Source: Paenibacillus sp. FSL R5-0912
GTDB lineage: Bacteria; Bacillota; Bacilli; Paenibacillales; Paenibacillaceae
Direction: 5' to 3'
Length of the DNA: 64,000 nt
Assembly (NCBI RefSeq): GCF_000758605.1
Contig: NZ_CP009282.1
Location: 7,440,001 to 7,504,000, forward strand
The position numbers and the translations under genes were made by a program. Below, in pieces: positions 17,418-25,725 of the stretch. Within the stretch, counting starts at the first letter, position 1; every line of letters begins with the position of its first letter. The notes under the pieces were generated by a model that was given only the letters and a program-made list of their open reading frames with translations, was not told the DNA's origin and did no database searches.

Positions 17418-18037
17418 CCTGCACTCTCCTTAATTAATTCTTCCGCACGGGCAGTGCCGGTGCAGGGATTATCTATAAAGTGAACTTCTCCTGGAGACAT
17501 CGAAGCAATCCGCGCCAGGGCATGTACCGGAATTCCGCGCTGCTCCAGCAGGCTGCGTCCTTCCTGGAAGCTCTTCTCAATGACACAGCCGACTCCCATC
17601 AGCCGCGCCCCGGACTCCTCCACGATATCGCATAGGCCTATAAGCGCTGCACCGGTAGCCAGAAAGTCATCGACAATCAGCACGTTGTCGCCAGGTCCGA
17701 GATACTTCTGCGAGATGCTGATCAGGTAGTCTTCCTGACGGGTGAAGGAATGCACCGGTGCGGAGTAGACCGCCTCGGTGAGGGTAACAGCCTTCTTTTT
17801 CTTGGCATAAATAAACGGCACACCCAGCGCAATGCCTGCAGCCATGGCGAACTGGATGCCGCTGGCCTCTACAGTCAGCACCTTGGTAATGGGCTGATCT
17901 CCGAAGATAGCTTTGAATTCCTGCCCGATTTGCAGCGCAAGCTCCGTGTCCACCTGATGATTCAGAAACGAGTCTACCTTCAGCACAGTCTCCGATAAAA
18001 TTAAGCCCTCTTGTCTAATGCGTTCCTCCAGTACTTT
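17411..18037 (-). CDS. xpt: xanthine phosphoribosyltransferase
   Basis: 208 residues from the ATG at 18037, which follows an AAAGGAGG ribosome site; the longer open frame to 18160 runs through the leader terminator and should be ignored. The PRPP-binding motif is VLIVDDFLATGAA, and the N-terminal MKVLEERIRQEG and KVDSFLNHQVD match B. subtilis Xpt closely. It converts xanthine and PRPP to XMP. First gene of the xpt-pbuX operon; a transcription attenuator lies between the aptamers and the start codon. Confidence 0.95.
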   Translation of the reverse strand, partial: KVLEERIRQEGLILSETVLKVDSFLNHQVDTELALQIGQEFKAIFGDQPITKVLTVEASGIQFAMAAGIALGVPFIYAKKKKAVTLTEAVYSAPVHSFTRQEDYLISISQKYLGPGDNVLIVDDFLATGAALIGLCDIVEESGARLMGVGCVIEKSFQEGRSLLEQRGIPVHALARIASMSPGEVHFIDNPCTGTARAEELIKESAGC

Positions 18038-18070
18038 CATTACAGCGATTCTTCCTCCTTTAAAATAAAA

Positions 18071-18113
18071 AGGACAGATCCCCTTGAGTGTTTCTCTCAA
18101 GTGAATCTGTCCT
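18071..18113 (-). terminator. riboswitch-controlled terminator in the xpt leader
   Basis: Minus strand: AGGACAGAT (tca) CTTGAG, loop AGAAACA, CTCAAG (ggg) ATCTGTCCT, then TTTTTATTTT. It lies 34 bases before the xpt ATG. Its 5' strand overlaps the 3' edge of the upstream ykkC-like aptamer, so aptamer folding and terminator formation should be mutually exclusive. Confidence 0.92.
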
Positions 18114-18212
18114 TCTGGGTTTTTGTCCCTTAGTGGTGTAACACATAAGCGTGTCCGCATCGCTTGGACCAGTCCTTCCTCTGCCGCAGCACAAGAAACG
18201 GAACCCTAGATG
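18111..18212 (-). ncRNA. ykkC-family aptamer, probable PRPP riboswitch
   Basis: Between the guanine aptamer and the terminator the minus strand carries conserved ykkC-class blocks in the right order: CTAGGGTTCCG (18209-18199), GGACTGGTCCAAGCGATGC (18175-18157), ACACG, then AAGGGACAAAAACCCAG (18131-18115). Known ykkC subclasses sense guanidine, ppGpp or PRPP; the GCGATGC variant and the purine-salvage context favour the PRPP type, which typically acts as an ON switch. Subclass assignment is inference. Confidence 0.75.
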
Positions 18213-18220
18213 CGCTATTT

Positions 18221-18292
18221 CACTCATAGTCGGATAATTACAGTGGTCATCCGGTAGAAACTTATGGGCCATATTCCCAAGATTATATGAGG
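18221..18292 (-). ncRNA. purine riboswitch aptamer, guanine type
   Basis: The minus strand has the complete purine aptamer: CCTCATATAATC (P1 and J1/2), TGGGAATATGGCCCA (P2/L2), TAAGTTTCTACCGG, the P3 arm, and CCGACTATGAGTG closing P1. The specificity base in CCGACTATG is C, which pairs with guanine, hypoxanthine or xanthine (adenine switches have U). It precedes xpt-pbuX, its classical location. Confidence 0.95.
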
Positions 18293-18555
18293 TATTATGA
18301 TAAGCCTGTTTTTAAAAACCTTCGTATATCTTACACGCTCTGTATGATCCTTACAAGCAAAATTTTAAGTATATTTGCTGTGAATTTCAAAGTTTTTCAT
18401 GAAATACACCCGCATTTCAGCTGGAAATGAACACCTGAAAATCTTGTAAATTTAGGTTTTTCGGTATTTTCTCTATGTCTTCTATTTCGCCCGCCGTCTA
18501 TAGAAAGTATACTTATACATATTTGGTAGTACTAACTGAACAAAGGCGGCGAACT
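18293..18555. other. divergent promoter region between riboswitch and hybrid kinase
   Basis: AT-rich and non-coding on both strands. It must hold the minus-strand promoter for the xpt leader and the plus-strand promoter for the hybrid kinase, but I could not choose convincing -35/-10 pairs. An upstream in-frame ATG at 18475 lacks a ribosome site and is not used for the kinase start. Confidence 0.5.
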
Positions 18556-21500
18556 ATGAGGATTAAACAACAGGTTTGGTTAGCAACACTCGCATCTATA
18601 CTGCTGCTGGGCAGTATGATTACTATATCTACTCTCTATCTGGAGGGCATTCCCCGAATTTTCGCTACTGCATTAGGCGGGGTCGGCATTCTGATTGGAA
18701 TAGGCCTCATCTTCAGCATTCAGCGGAATATAGACCACGGGCTGGACCGGATTACGAGTATCTCCCGGGATATCGCCGATGGGACGCTTAACCCTGCAGC
18801 CGCAGCTACTGTGCGCAAGGATGAATTCGGCCAGCTCGCGGACTCTTACTATACGCTGGCCGCCGATCTTCACCACAGAGCCGCTGAAGAACGCGAACTG
18901 CGCATGAAAGCGGAGGAGCAGGCCTGGATTAATACGCAGGTGTCTGAGATGGCTATGCAGCTTCAAGGATCGGTGCATCTGCAGACAGCAGCGCGTGTAT
19001 TTATCAGCAGGCTGGCTGTCGCTGTCGGCGGAAGCTATGGAGCCGTATATATGAAGCAGGAAGGTCAGCTGAATTTCGCAGCTGGCTATGCCTTTGACGA
19101 ATCGGCACGCCGCCTCGAACCCATCCAGCTGGGCAGCGGACTGGTCGGACAATGCGCGGTGGATCAGCAGACCCTCGTGCTGGTGGATCTTCCGGAGCAT
19201 TATATCAAAGTCCATTCCGCGCTGGGTGAAGCTTCCCCTTCATCGCTTATCGTAGTCCCGATTATGCATGAGCGGGAAGTGGTAGCCGTAATGGAGCTGG
19301 CAGCTTTGCACCCGTTTGGCTCCAAGGAGCACGAGCTGATCGAGCGGACCGGTCAGAACATGGGAGTGCTGATCAATACTTTGGCCGGCGTGGCCAGAAT
19401 TGAAGAACTGCTGAGTGAAACCCAGCTGCAGAAAGAAGAGCTCGAAGCGCAGACCGAGGAACTGACGGCACAAACCCAAGAGCTGGAGGCACAGACCGAA
19501 GAGCTTATGGCCCAAACCGAGGAACTGCGGCTGCAGACCGATCAGCTCCAGGATCAGGGAGAAGAGCTGAAGATGCAGGCCGAGAACCTGCTGTCCTCCA
19601 ATGAAGAGCTTCAGGCGCAAATGGAGCTGACAGAGGAACAAAAAGCCGAGATTGAAGCCCAGGCCGATGAACTGAGGCAGCAGACGGAAGAACTGTACGC
19701 CTCTAATTTGGAGCTGCAGCAGCAGATGGAGATTACCAGCCGTCAAACCGCGGAGATCAAGGCGCAGGCTGACGAATTGTCTGCCGCCAACCGCGATATG
19801 CAGCAGCAGCTGCAGATTACTGAACGCCAGAAGGCCGAGATTGCCGATCAGGCCGAGGAGCTTCAGGCGCAAACGAACCAACTGCTGGACCAGAAGGAGG
19901 AACTCCAAGCCCAGACAGAGGAACTTCAGACGCAGACGGAGGAACTTCAGGCCCAGACGGACGAGCTGCAGGCGCAGGCCGATGAACTTCTGACCCAAAA
20001 AGAAGAACTCGCGGCCTCCCATGACCAATTGCTGCTTCAAGTTGAACTTACCGAACAGCAGAAAGAGGAGATTCAGGCGCAGGCCCAGGAAATCTTCTTA
20101 GCTGCCCAGTATAAATCGGAATTCCTTGCCAATGTGTCGCATGAGCTGAGAACACCGCTGAACAGCCTGCTGATCCTCTCGCAGATTCTCGCCGAGAACA
20201 AGGAAGGCAATCTTGAGGCGAAGCAGCTGGAATATGTGCATACCATCTTCTCTGCAGGCAAGGATCTGCTGCAGCTTATCGACGAGATTCTCGATCTGGC
20301 CAAGCTGGAGGTCGGCAAGATGACCTCCGTTCTTGAACCGGTCTCTTTGCAGGACCTTAGCAACCACGTCTTCCGCCATTTTGAACAGCAGGCCAAGAAA
20401 AAGAATCTCCGGTTCGATGTCCATTCAGACAGCAGGCTACCTGACCATCTGATGACCGACGGCCACAGACTGCAGCAGATCATGAATAATCTGTTGTCCA
20501 ATGCTATTAAATTCACCCCGGAGCAAGGCTCCGTTTCCCTGTCCATCCGCACCAGCGGCGAAGAAGTAATCTTCTCTGTCAGTGATACCGGCATCGGCAT
20601 TGCCGCCTCCAAGCTGGGGAGCATCTTCGAAGCGTTCCAGCAGGCGGACGGCACCACCAGCCGCAAATACGGCGGCACCGGTCTTGGGCTCACGATCTGC
20701 CGCGAGCTGGCTACCCTGCTGGGCGGAAGAATTGAAGTGGATTCCGTTGAAGGCAAAGGCAGCACCTTCTCGCTGATCATTCCTGCAGTCGAGCCGGGAG
20801 AGGACGCACAGGCGCTGGCTGCCGCTACCTTTGCAGCCGCAGCCACTGCGGATATGCCGGGCTGCGAGACCAACAGCCGGGAGAATCCAGCTTTCCGGGA
20901 ATCGTTCGTTCCCGATATTTCCATCTCGAATCCGAAGCTGCTGCAATATGCCGAGATGGAAGATGACCGCGGCAATCTGCTCCCCGGTGACATCCTCCTG
21001 CTGATCATAGAGGAGGATGCGGAATTCGCCACTATGCTGCTTGAACTGGCGCGCAGCCGGGGCTTCAAGGCGATCGTCGCCTTCCAGGGCGATCAGGGTC
21101 TGGCGCTTGCACATGCCTACAAGCCCGACGCCATCCTGCTGGATCTGCATCTTCCCGTTCTGGACGGCTGGTCAATTATCAGCCGGCTGAAGAGCCGGCC
21201 GGAGCTGCGCCATATTCCGGTGCATGTCATCTCGACAGCCGAGGAGAATCAGCAGAGCCTGGCGATGGGCGCCTTGTCCTTCTGGAAGAAGCCAAGTGAT
21301 TATGCCGAGCTGGAGGCAGCCTTCCTGCAGATTGAGACGTATATCCGCCGTCCGGTGAAGAGCCTGCTGATTGTTGAAGACAACAAGATTCTGCGCAGCA
21401 GCCTTGTCGAATTCATCGCCCATCCCGATGTGAACATTATTGCGGTCGGCACAGGCAGGGAAGCGATGGAGCATCTGGCCAGTCATCATTTTGACTGCAT

Positions 21501-22161
21501 GGTGCTGGACTTAGGCCTGTCGGATATTTCCGGCTTCGATCTGCTGGAGCAGGTCAAAACCAACCGTAAGCTGCAAACCCTGCCGGTCATTATCTATACA
21601 GGCAAGGATCTCAGCAAGAACGATGAGCAGCGCCTCAAGCACTACGCCGAGAGCATTGTCATCAAGAATGTACGGTCTATGGAACGGCTCTACGATGATA
21701 CGGCCTTATACCTGCACCGCAAGCATGCCGATCTGCCGCCAGACAAACAGCGCCTGATCGAGAATCTGCACAATCCGGAGTCGGCGTTTGCCGGAAAAAG
21801 CATACTGCTTGTGGATGATGATATGCGTAATATTTTTGCGTTATCCAGTGTGCTCGAAGGTTATAATATGGAGATCAGCTTTGCCCAGAATGGTAAAGAA
21901 GCCCTTGAGCATCTGGAGACACACCCGGATGTTGAGCTCGTATTCATGGATATTATGATGCCAGAGATGGATGGTTACGAGACCATGAGGCATATCCGGC
22001 TCAGACCGGAGTATGAACAGCTGGTGATTATCGCGTTAACCGCCCGCGCCCTGGAGGAAGACCGGGTCAAATGCCTGCAGGCCGGAGCGAACGATTATAT
22101 ATCCAAACCGATAAATACGACACAGCTGGTGAGTGTGCTGAAATTATGGTTGATTCAGTAG
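18556..22161 (+). CDS. hybrid histidine kinase: HAMP, GAF, long coiled coil, three receivers
   Basis: 1201 residues from the ATG at 18556, preceded by AAAGGCGG; an ATG at 18475 would add 27 residues without a ribosome site. Two membrane helices at the N-terminus lead to a HAMP domain, a GAF domain (roughly 120-280), then about 220 residues of coiled coil made of near-identical heptads (AQTEELQ). A HisKA box (VSHELRTPLNSLL) and HATPase (NNLLSNAIKFTP, DTGIGI, GGTGLGLTI) follow, then three receivers, each with its Asp: LLDLHLPVLDG, VLDLGLSDISG and FMDIMMPEMDG. There is no DNA-binding output. The next gene, 8 bases downstream, is another receiver-kinase, so the two likely form a phosphorelay. Signal unknown. 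Confidence 0.9.
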   Translation: MRIKQQVWLATLASILLLGSMITISTLYLEGIPRIFATALGGVGILIGIGLIFSIQRNIDHGLDRITSISRDIADGTLNPAAAATVRKDEFGQLADSYYTLAADLHHRAAEERELRMKAEEQAWINTQVSEMAMQLQGSVHLQTAARVFISRLAVAVGGSYGAVYMKQEGQLNFAAGYAFDESARRLEPIQLGSGLVGQCAVDQQTLVLVDLPEHYIKVHSALGEASPSSLIVVPIMHEREVVAVMELAALHPFGSKEHELIERTGQNMGVLINTLAGVARIEELLSETQLQKEELEAQTEELTAQTQELEAQTEELMAQTEELRLQTDQLQDQGEELKMQAENLLSSNEELQAQMELTEEQKAEIEAQADELRQQTEELYASNLELQQQMEITSRQTAEIKAQADELSAANRDMQQQLQITERQKAEIADQAEELQAQTNQLLDQKEELQAQTEELQTQTEELQAQTDELQAQADELLTQKEELAASHDQLLLQVELTEQQKEEIQAQAQEIFLAAQYKSEFLANVSHELRTPLNSLLILSQILAENKEGNLEAKQLEYVHTIFSAGKDLLQLIDEILDLAKLEVGKMTSVLEPVSLQDLSNHVFRHFEQQAKKKNLRFDVHSDSRLPDHLMTDGHRLQQIMNNLLSNAIKFTPEQGSVSLSIRTSGEEVIFSVSDTGIGIAASKLGSIFEAFQQADGTTSRKYGGTGLGLTICRELATLLGGRIEVDSVEGKGSTFSLIIPAVEPGEDAQALAAATFAAAATADMPGCETNSRENPAFRESFVPDISISNPKLLQYAEMEDDRGNLLPGDILLLIIEEDAEFATMLLELARSRGFKAIVAFQGDQGLALAHAYKPDAILLDLHLPVLDGWSIISRLKSRPELRHIPVHVISTAEENQQSLAMGALSFWKKPSDYAELEAAFLQIETYIRRPVKSLLIVEDNKILRSSLVEFIAHPDVNIIAVGTGREAMEHLASHHFDCMVLDLGLSDISGFDLLEQVKTNRKLQTLPVIIYTGKDLSKNDEQRLKHYAESIVIKNVRSMERLYDDTALYLHRKHADLPPDKQRLIENLHNPESAFAGKSILLVDDDMRNIFALSSVLEGYNMEISFAQNGKEALEHLETHPDVELVFMDIMMPEMDGYETMRHIRLRPEYEQLVIIALTARALEEDRVKCLQAGANDYISKPINTTQLVSVLKLWLIQ

Positions 22162-22169
22162 GAGGAATT

Positions 22170-23345
22170 ATGGAGTATCCTATTAATATTTTACTTGTCG
22201 ATGACCGGCCGGATGAGCTCCTGTCGATACAGGCTTTGCTGGCGGACACCCCTTATCAGCTGATTGGTGCAACCTCCGGCATGGAGGCCCTGAAGTGTCT
22301 GCTGGAGCAGGAGTTCGCCCTGATTATTATGGATGTGCTCATGCCGGACATGGATGGATTTGAAACGGCGAAGCGGATCAAAGCGCGTCAAAAGTCGCGT
22401 GACATCCCGATTATATTCCTCACCGCGCTGACTTCAGAGCTGGAGAACTATATGATGGCCTATTCAGCCGGAGCTATAGATTTCCTGACCAAGCCGTTCC
22501 ATCCGATCGTGCTCAAGAGCAAAATTGACGGCTTCGTCCGCCTCTATCAGACCCACAAAGAGCTGCAGCTTAAATCCCAGGAGCTGGAGGCGGCGAATAG
22601 CGTCCTGACCGAGCTGAAGGACACTGCCGAAGTCGCTCTACGGATCAAAAGCGGCTTCCTCGCCATGATGAGCCATGAAATTCGCACACCGCTGAACGGA
22701 ATTATTGCCATGTCAGATGTACTGCGGACCTCTGAGCTGGCGGCGGATGACCTGGAAATGGCCGAAATCATTCATACAAGCGGCCACGCGCTGGTGTCTG
22801 TCATTAATCATATCCTGGACTTCACCAAGATTGAATCCGGCAAAATGGAGCTGGACTATGAGCTGTTCAACCTCCACTCCTGCATCAAGGAAACCGTGGA
22901 TCTCTTCCGGGCACTCGCCAAGGAACGCAATCTGGCCCTGGAGACCTTCATTGATCCTGCCATTCCCGCGCTGCTCGTGGGCGATCCCAACCGTTTGCGC
23001 CAGGTACTGAACAACCTGATCGGCAATGCAATCAAGTTCACCTACTCGGGCGGCGTTAAGGTAGGGGTTCATCTCCGGCAAGCGATGGATAGGGTAATGG
23101 AGCTTGAGTTCATTATTGCAGATACCGGCATCGGCATTCCTGCGGACAAAATGAAATACCTGTTCCAGCCGTTCACCCAGATCGGCGCTACGATCAACCG
23201 TAAGTTCGGGGGGACCGGACTCGGGCTGTCCATCTGCAAAATGCTGGTCGACCTGATGGGCGGAACAATCTACGCTAAGCAGGATGTTGAGCAAGGTGCC
23301 GTCTTTATCTTCACGATTCAGGTCAGTGAAGGACAACCGGATTAA
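22170..23345 (+). CDS. receiver-histidine kinase (REC-HisKA-HATPase)
   Basis: 391 residues from the ATG at 22170, which follows GGAGG at 22161-22165; the ORF extends upstream into the preceding gene but without a ribosome site. A receiver domain comes first (ILLVDDRPDE, IIMDVLMPDMDG, DFLTKPFHP), then a short coiled coil, a HisKA box (MMSHEIRTPLNGI) and HATPase (NNLIGNAIKFTY, DTGIGIPADK, GGTGLGLSI). It is soluble: no membrane span or signal peptide. Its ribosome site begins at the last base of the larger hybrid kinase, so the pair is co-translated. The terminal target of this pair is not in the immediate neighbourhood. Confidence 0.9.
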   Translation: MEYPINILLVDDRPDELLSIQALLADTPYQLIGATSGMEALKCLLEQEFALIIMDVLMPDMDGFETAKRIKARQKSRDIPIIFLTALTSELENYMMAYSAGAIDFLTKPFHPIVLKSKIDGFVRLYQTHKELQLKSQELEAANSVLTELKDTAEVALRIKSGFLAMMSHEIRTPLNGIIAMSDVLRTSELAADDLEMAEIIHTSGHALVSVINHILDFTKIESGKMELDYELFNLHSCIKETVDLFRALAKERNLALETFIDPAIPALLVGDPNRLRQVLNNLIGNAIKFTYSGGVKVGVHLRQAMDRVMELEFIIADTGIGIPADKMKYLFQPFTQIGATINRKFGGTGLGLSICKMLVDLMGGTIYAKQDVEQGAVFIFTIQVSEGQPD

Positions 23346-23423
23346 GACGGGCCGAGTCCATCTGATGATTTCCGCAACTGTACCGTATTCTTTTGAGCAG
23401 AACTCCCGGAGTCCAGGCACATC

Positions 23424-23463
23424 AAAGAACCGTAAGTCTCCGGGGGGAGACTTACGGTTCTTT
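23424..23463 (+). terminator. rho-independent terminator after the kinase pair
   Basis: An 18-base perfect stem (AAAGAACCGTAAGTCTCC with GGAGACTTACGGTTCTTT) with a 4-base loop. A-run upstream and T-run downstream make it potentially bidirectional, serving also the HxlR gene that ends at 23512. Confidence 0.9.
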
Positions 23464-23488
23464 GTGTACGCTCATAGGTCTGCTGCGC

Positions 23489-23521
23489 CTTATTCCACGC
23501 TTATTCCACGCTTATTCCACG
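23489..23521. repeat. three tandem copies of an 11-base unit
   Basis: CTTATTCCACG occurs at 23489-23499, 23500-23510 and 23511-23521. The last copy contains the stop codon of the HxlR gene on the minus strand, so the array lies in its 3' end. Confidence 0.95.
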
Positions 23522-23904
23522 CCGCCAGGCAGCATTTCCACCTTTTTGTTGTTCAGCACATTGTCCTCAAGCACGGCGAATTTATCGCCATACTCTTTAA
23601 TAATATGCTGTTCTCCCCAGGCGCACAGGGAATCCAGAATGGACCCGAGCGTCTGTCCATATTCGCTCAGCTCATATTCCACTTTGGGCGGAACCTGATT
23701 ATAGCTAATCCGGTTGACGATGCCGTCCTGCTCCAGCTCGCGGAGCTGCTGGGTCAGCATTTTCTGCGTAATATTCGGCATATGCCGCTTCAGGTCGCTT
23801 GTCCGCAGCTTGCCATGCGTCAGGTGGCATAGTATAACGCATTTCCACTTCCCCCCGATCACTTCAAGCGTAGCCTCGACCGAAATATTATATTTTTTAG
23901 CCAT
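23512..23904 (-). CDS. HxlR-family transcriptional regulator
   Basis: 130 residues from the ATG at 23904, which has AGGAGG 8 bases upstream; a longer frame to 23934 has no ribosome site. It shows the HxlR winged-helix pattern: TLEVIGGKWKCVILCHLTHGKLRTSDLKRHMPNIT, then KMLTQQLRELEQDGIVNRI and YELSEYGQTL. These regulators often sense reactive electrophiles or redox stress. It is divergent from an MFS exporter; two dyads with GTAC half-sites lie between them and are probable operators. Confidence 0.9.
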   Translation of the reverse strand: MAKKYNISVEATLEVIGGKWKCVILCHLTHGKLRTSDLKRHMPNITQKMLTQQLRELEQDGIVNRISYNQVPPKVEYELSEYGQTLGSILDSLCAWGEQHIIKEYGDKFAVLEDNVLNNKKVEMLPGGVE

Positions 23905-23965
23905 TATAGTGCCTCCTGTATGCTCACTGTACATCCCTTTATGTGTCGCCAGCGGGTAGTTTATG

Positions 23966-23999
23966 GGTACTTTTTGGTACCTATAGTACTTTAAAGTAC
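23966..23999. promoter_or_regulatory. two GTAC-type palindromes, probable HxlR operators
   Basis: GGTAC(6)GTACC at 23966-23981 and the perfect 14-base palindrome GTACTTTAAAGTAC at 23986-23999 lie between the divergent HxlR and MFS genes. The half-sites resemble known HxlR-family targets rich in TAC/GTA. Assignment by position and symmetry. Confidence 0.65.
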
Positions 24000-24074
24000 G
24001 TACTGTCCATTTTCGTATCTGTACTCCATAATAGCACTTACCGGCCGGTGATTACCATAGTAGGAGTGAAGAAC

Positions 24075-25280
24075 ATGTCTCTGGACACAAAAAGAAGTAC
24101 CCTCGCGCTGCTGGCTCTGGCGGTCAGCGCCTTTGCGATAGGAACAACCGAGTTTATCAGTGTCGGGCTGCTGCCGCTCATTGCTGATGACCTGAATATA
24201 TCCGTGACCACCGCCGGATTAACCGTAACTCTGTATGCACTCGGCGTAACCTTCGGTGCGCCTGTGCTAACCTCGCTGACGACAAGAGTCTCCCGCAAAA
24301 CACTGCTGCTCCTGCTGATGCTCGTATTCATCGCCGGTAACAGTCTTGCGGCCGCTGCTGGCGGAATCGGCACTCTGCTGGCCGCCCGGGTGATATCCGC
24401 CCTCTCGCATGGCCTGTTCATGTCGATCGCCTCCACCATCGCCGCCGATCTGGTGCCCGAGAACCGCAGGGCCAGCGCCATCTCCATTATGTTCACCGGG
24501 CTTACCGTAGCTACGGTCACCGGCGTGCCGCTCGGCACCTTCCTCGGACAGCAGCTGGGCTGGCGGGCTGCCTTCACCGCCATTGTGGTGATCGGCATCC
24601 TCGCGCTGATCGCCAATCTGATTCTGGTACCCGCCGGACTCCGCAAGGGGACCCGTACGCCGCTGCGCGAGCAGGTTAAGCTGGTGACGAACGGCCGCCT
24701 GCTGCTGGCTTTTGCCATTACAGCCCTGGGCTACGGCGGAACGTTCGTCGTCTTCACCTATCTCTCCCCGCTGCTGCATGAGATCAGCGGCTTCCAGGAG
24801 AAGACGGTCGCCGTGATCCTGCTCGTCTATGGCATCGCCATTGCCATCGGCAATGTGATCGGCGGCAGAGCAGCGAACCGCAAGCCGATGAACGCCTTAT
24901 TCTATATGTTCGCCCTGCAGGCTGCCGTGCTGCTGATCTTCACCTTCACGGCTCCATTCAAGACCGCTGCCCTGATCACCATCTTCTTCATGGGGCTGCT
25001 CGCCTTCATGAACGTCCCCGGGCTGCAGGTCTATGTAGTAATGCTGGCTGACCGGTTCGCACCCGGCGCCAGAGATGTCGCCTCTGCCGTCAACATTGCC
25101 GCCTTCAATGCAGGCATCGCCATCGGCGCCTATCTCGGCGGGCTGGTCACCGATCATATGGGACTGATCCACACCGCCTGGGTGGGCGCAGTCATGGTCT
25201 TCGGGGCCGTTCTGCTCACGGCCTGGAGCCGGGCGCTGGAGAACAGAGACGAGCGTATGCAGCGGACGGAAGCTGCTTAA
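24075..25280 (+). CDS. MFS drug/metabolite exporter, DHA1 type
   Basis: 401 residues, 12 membrane spans, starting at the ATG at 24075 after TAGGAG. The beginning (ALAVSAFAIGTTEFISVGLLP) with motif GTTEF and the later SHGLFMSIASTIAADLVP and GVPLGTFLGQQLGWR are typical of the AraJ/YdhP/NepI group of DHA1 exporters. Motif A (SLTTRVSRK) is in the loop between spans 2 and 3. Divergently transcribed from HxlR with shared operators, so export of a toxic compound under HxlR control is likely. Substrate unknown. Confidence 0.88.
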   Translation: MSLDTKRSTLALLALAVSAFAIGTTEFISVGLLPLIADDLNISVTTAGLTVTLYALGVTFGAPVLTSLTTRVSRKTLLLLLMLVFIAGNSLAAAAGGIGTLLAARVISALSHGLFMSIASTIAADLVPENRRASAISIMFTGLTVATVTGVPLGTFLGQQLGWRAAFTAIVVIGILALIANLILVPAGLRKGTRTPLREQVKLVTNGRLLLAFAITALGYGGTFVVFTYLSPLLHEISGFQEKTVAVILLVYGIAIAIGNVIGGRAANRKPMNALFYMFALQAAVLLIFTFTAPFKTAALITIFFMGLLAFMNVPGLQVYVVMLADRFAPGARDVASAVNIAAFNAGIAIGAYLGGLVTDHMGLIHTAWVGAVMVFGAVLLTAWSRALENRDERMQRTEAA

Positions 25281-25725
25281 CCTGCAATGCTGTGTACGCC
25301 GCAAAAGGCAGTGTGCGCAGTCAAGAGGTATGTATGGTCTGATTTAGGCTATAGCTGCCGCAATCCCTTTCTCGTATTAACTCGCCGGCTATGGCGGGGA
25401 GAGCTCCTTGCTTCCTAAAATCCTGCCCAAAATACAACATTACCCTTTTTATTCCGGGCAAATTTCAAGATTGTTGGATAAAAGGCAGCATTTCTCGTCT
25501 TGTAAGCAGCTTATCGAAGAAATTATTGTATTTAATACAACAATCCTTTAGAAAATCCAGATATCAGGGAATCAAAGCTGCACTACGTACAACATTTTGC
25601 CCGTCCAGTTTGAAATTAATGTTTTCATTCTGTCATCAGCGAATCAGATCTGCGGATTGAATGTTCCGCTTGTCTAATTATTATCTTACCTTTAACTACA
25701 CTATTCCTTCAGGAGGTCATTCAAT
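25281..25725. other. intergenic region without recognised gene
   Basis: 445 bases between the MFS exporter and the aldo-keto reductase. An open frame at 25391-25660 has no ribosome site and no protein-like composition, so I do not call it. The last part is AT-rich (25660-25710) and should carry the aldo-keto reductase promoter; I see no clear operator or terminator. Confidence 0.5.

Noticed and set aside
17411-18160. Longer N-terminus for xpt beginning at 18160
   Set aside because: The extra codons run through the leader terminator and ykkC-like aptamer; the ATG at 18037 has a strong ribosome site.
19240-20040. 266-residue Leu/Gly-rich frame opposite the coiled coil of the hybrid kinase
   Set aside because: Its repeats are the reverse complement of the heptad repeats; not a gene.
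25391-25660. 89-residue frame between the MFS and aldo-keto reductase genes
   Set aside because: No ribosome site and no protein-like pattern; region is AT-rich promoter sequence.
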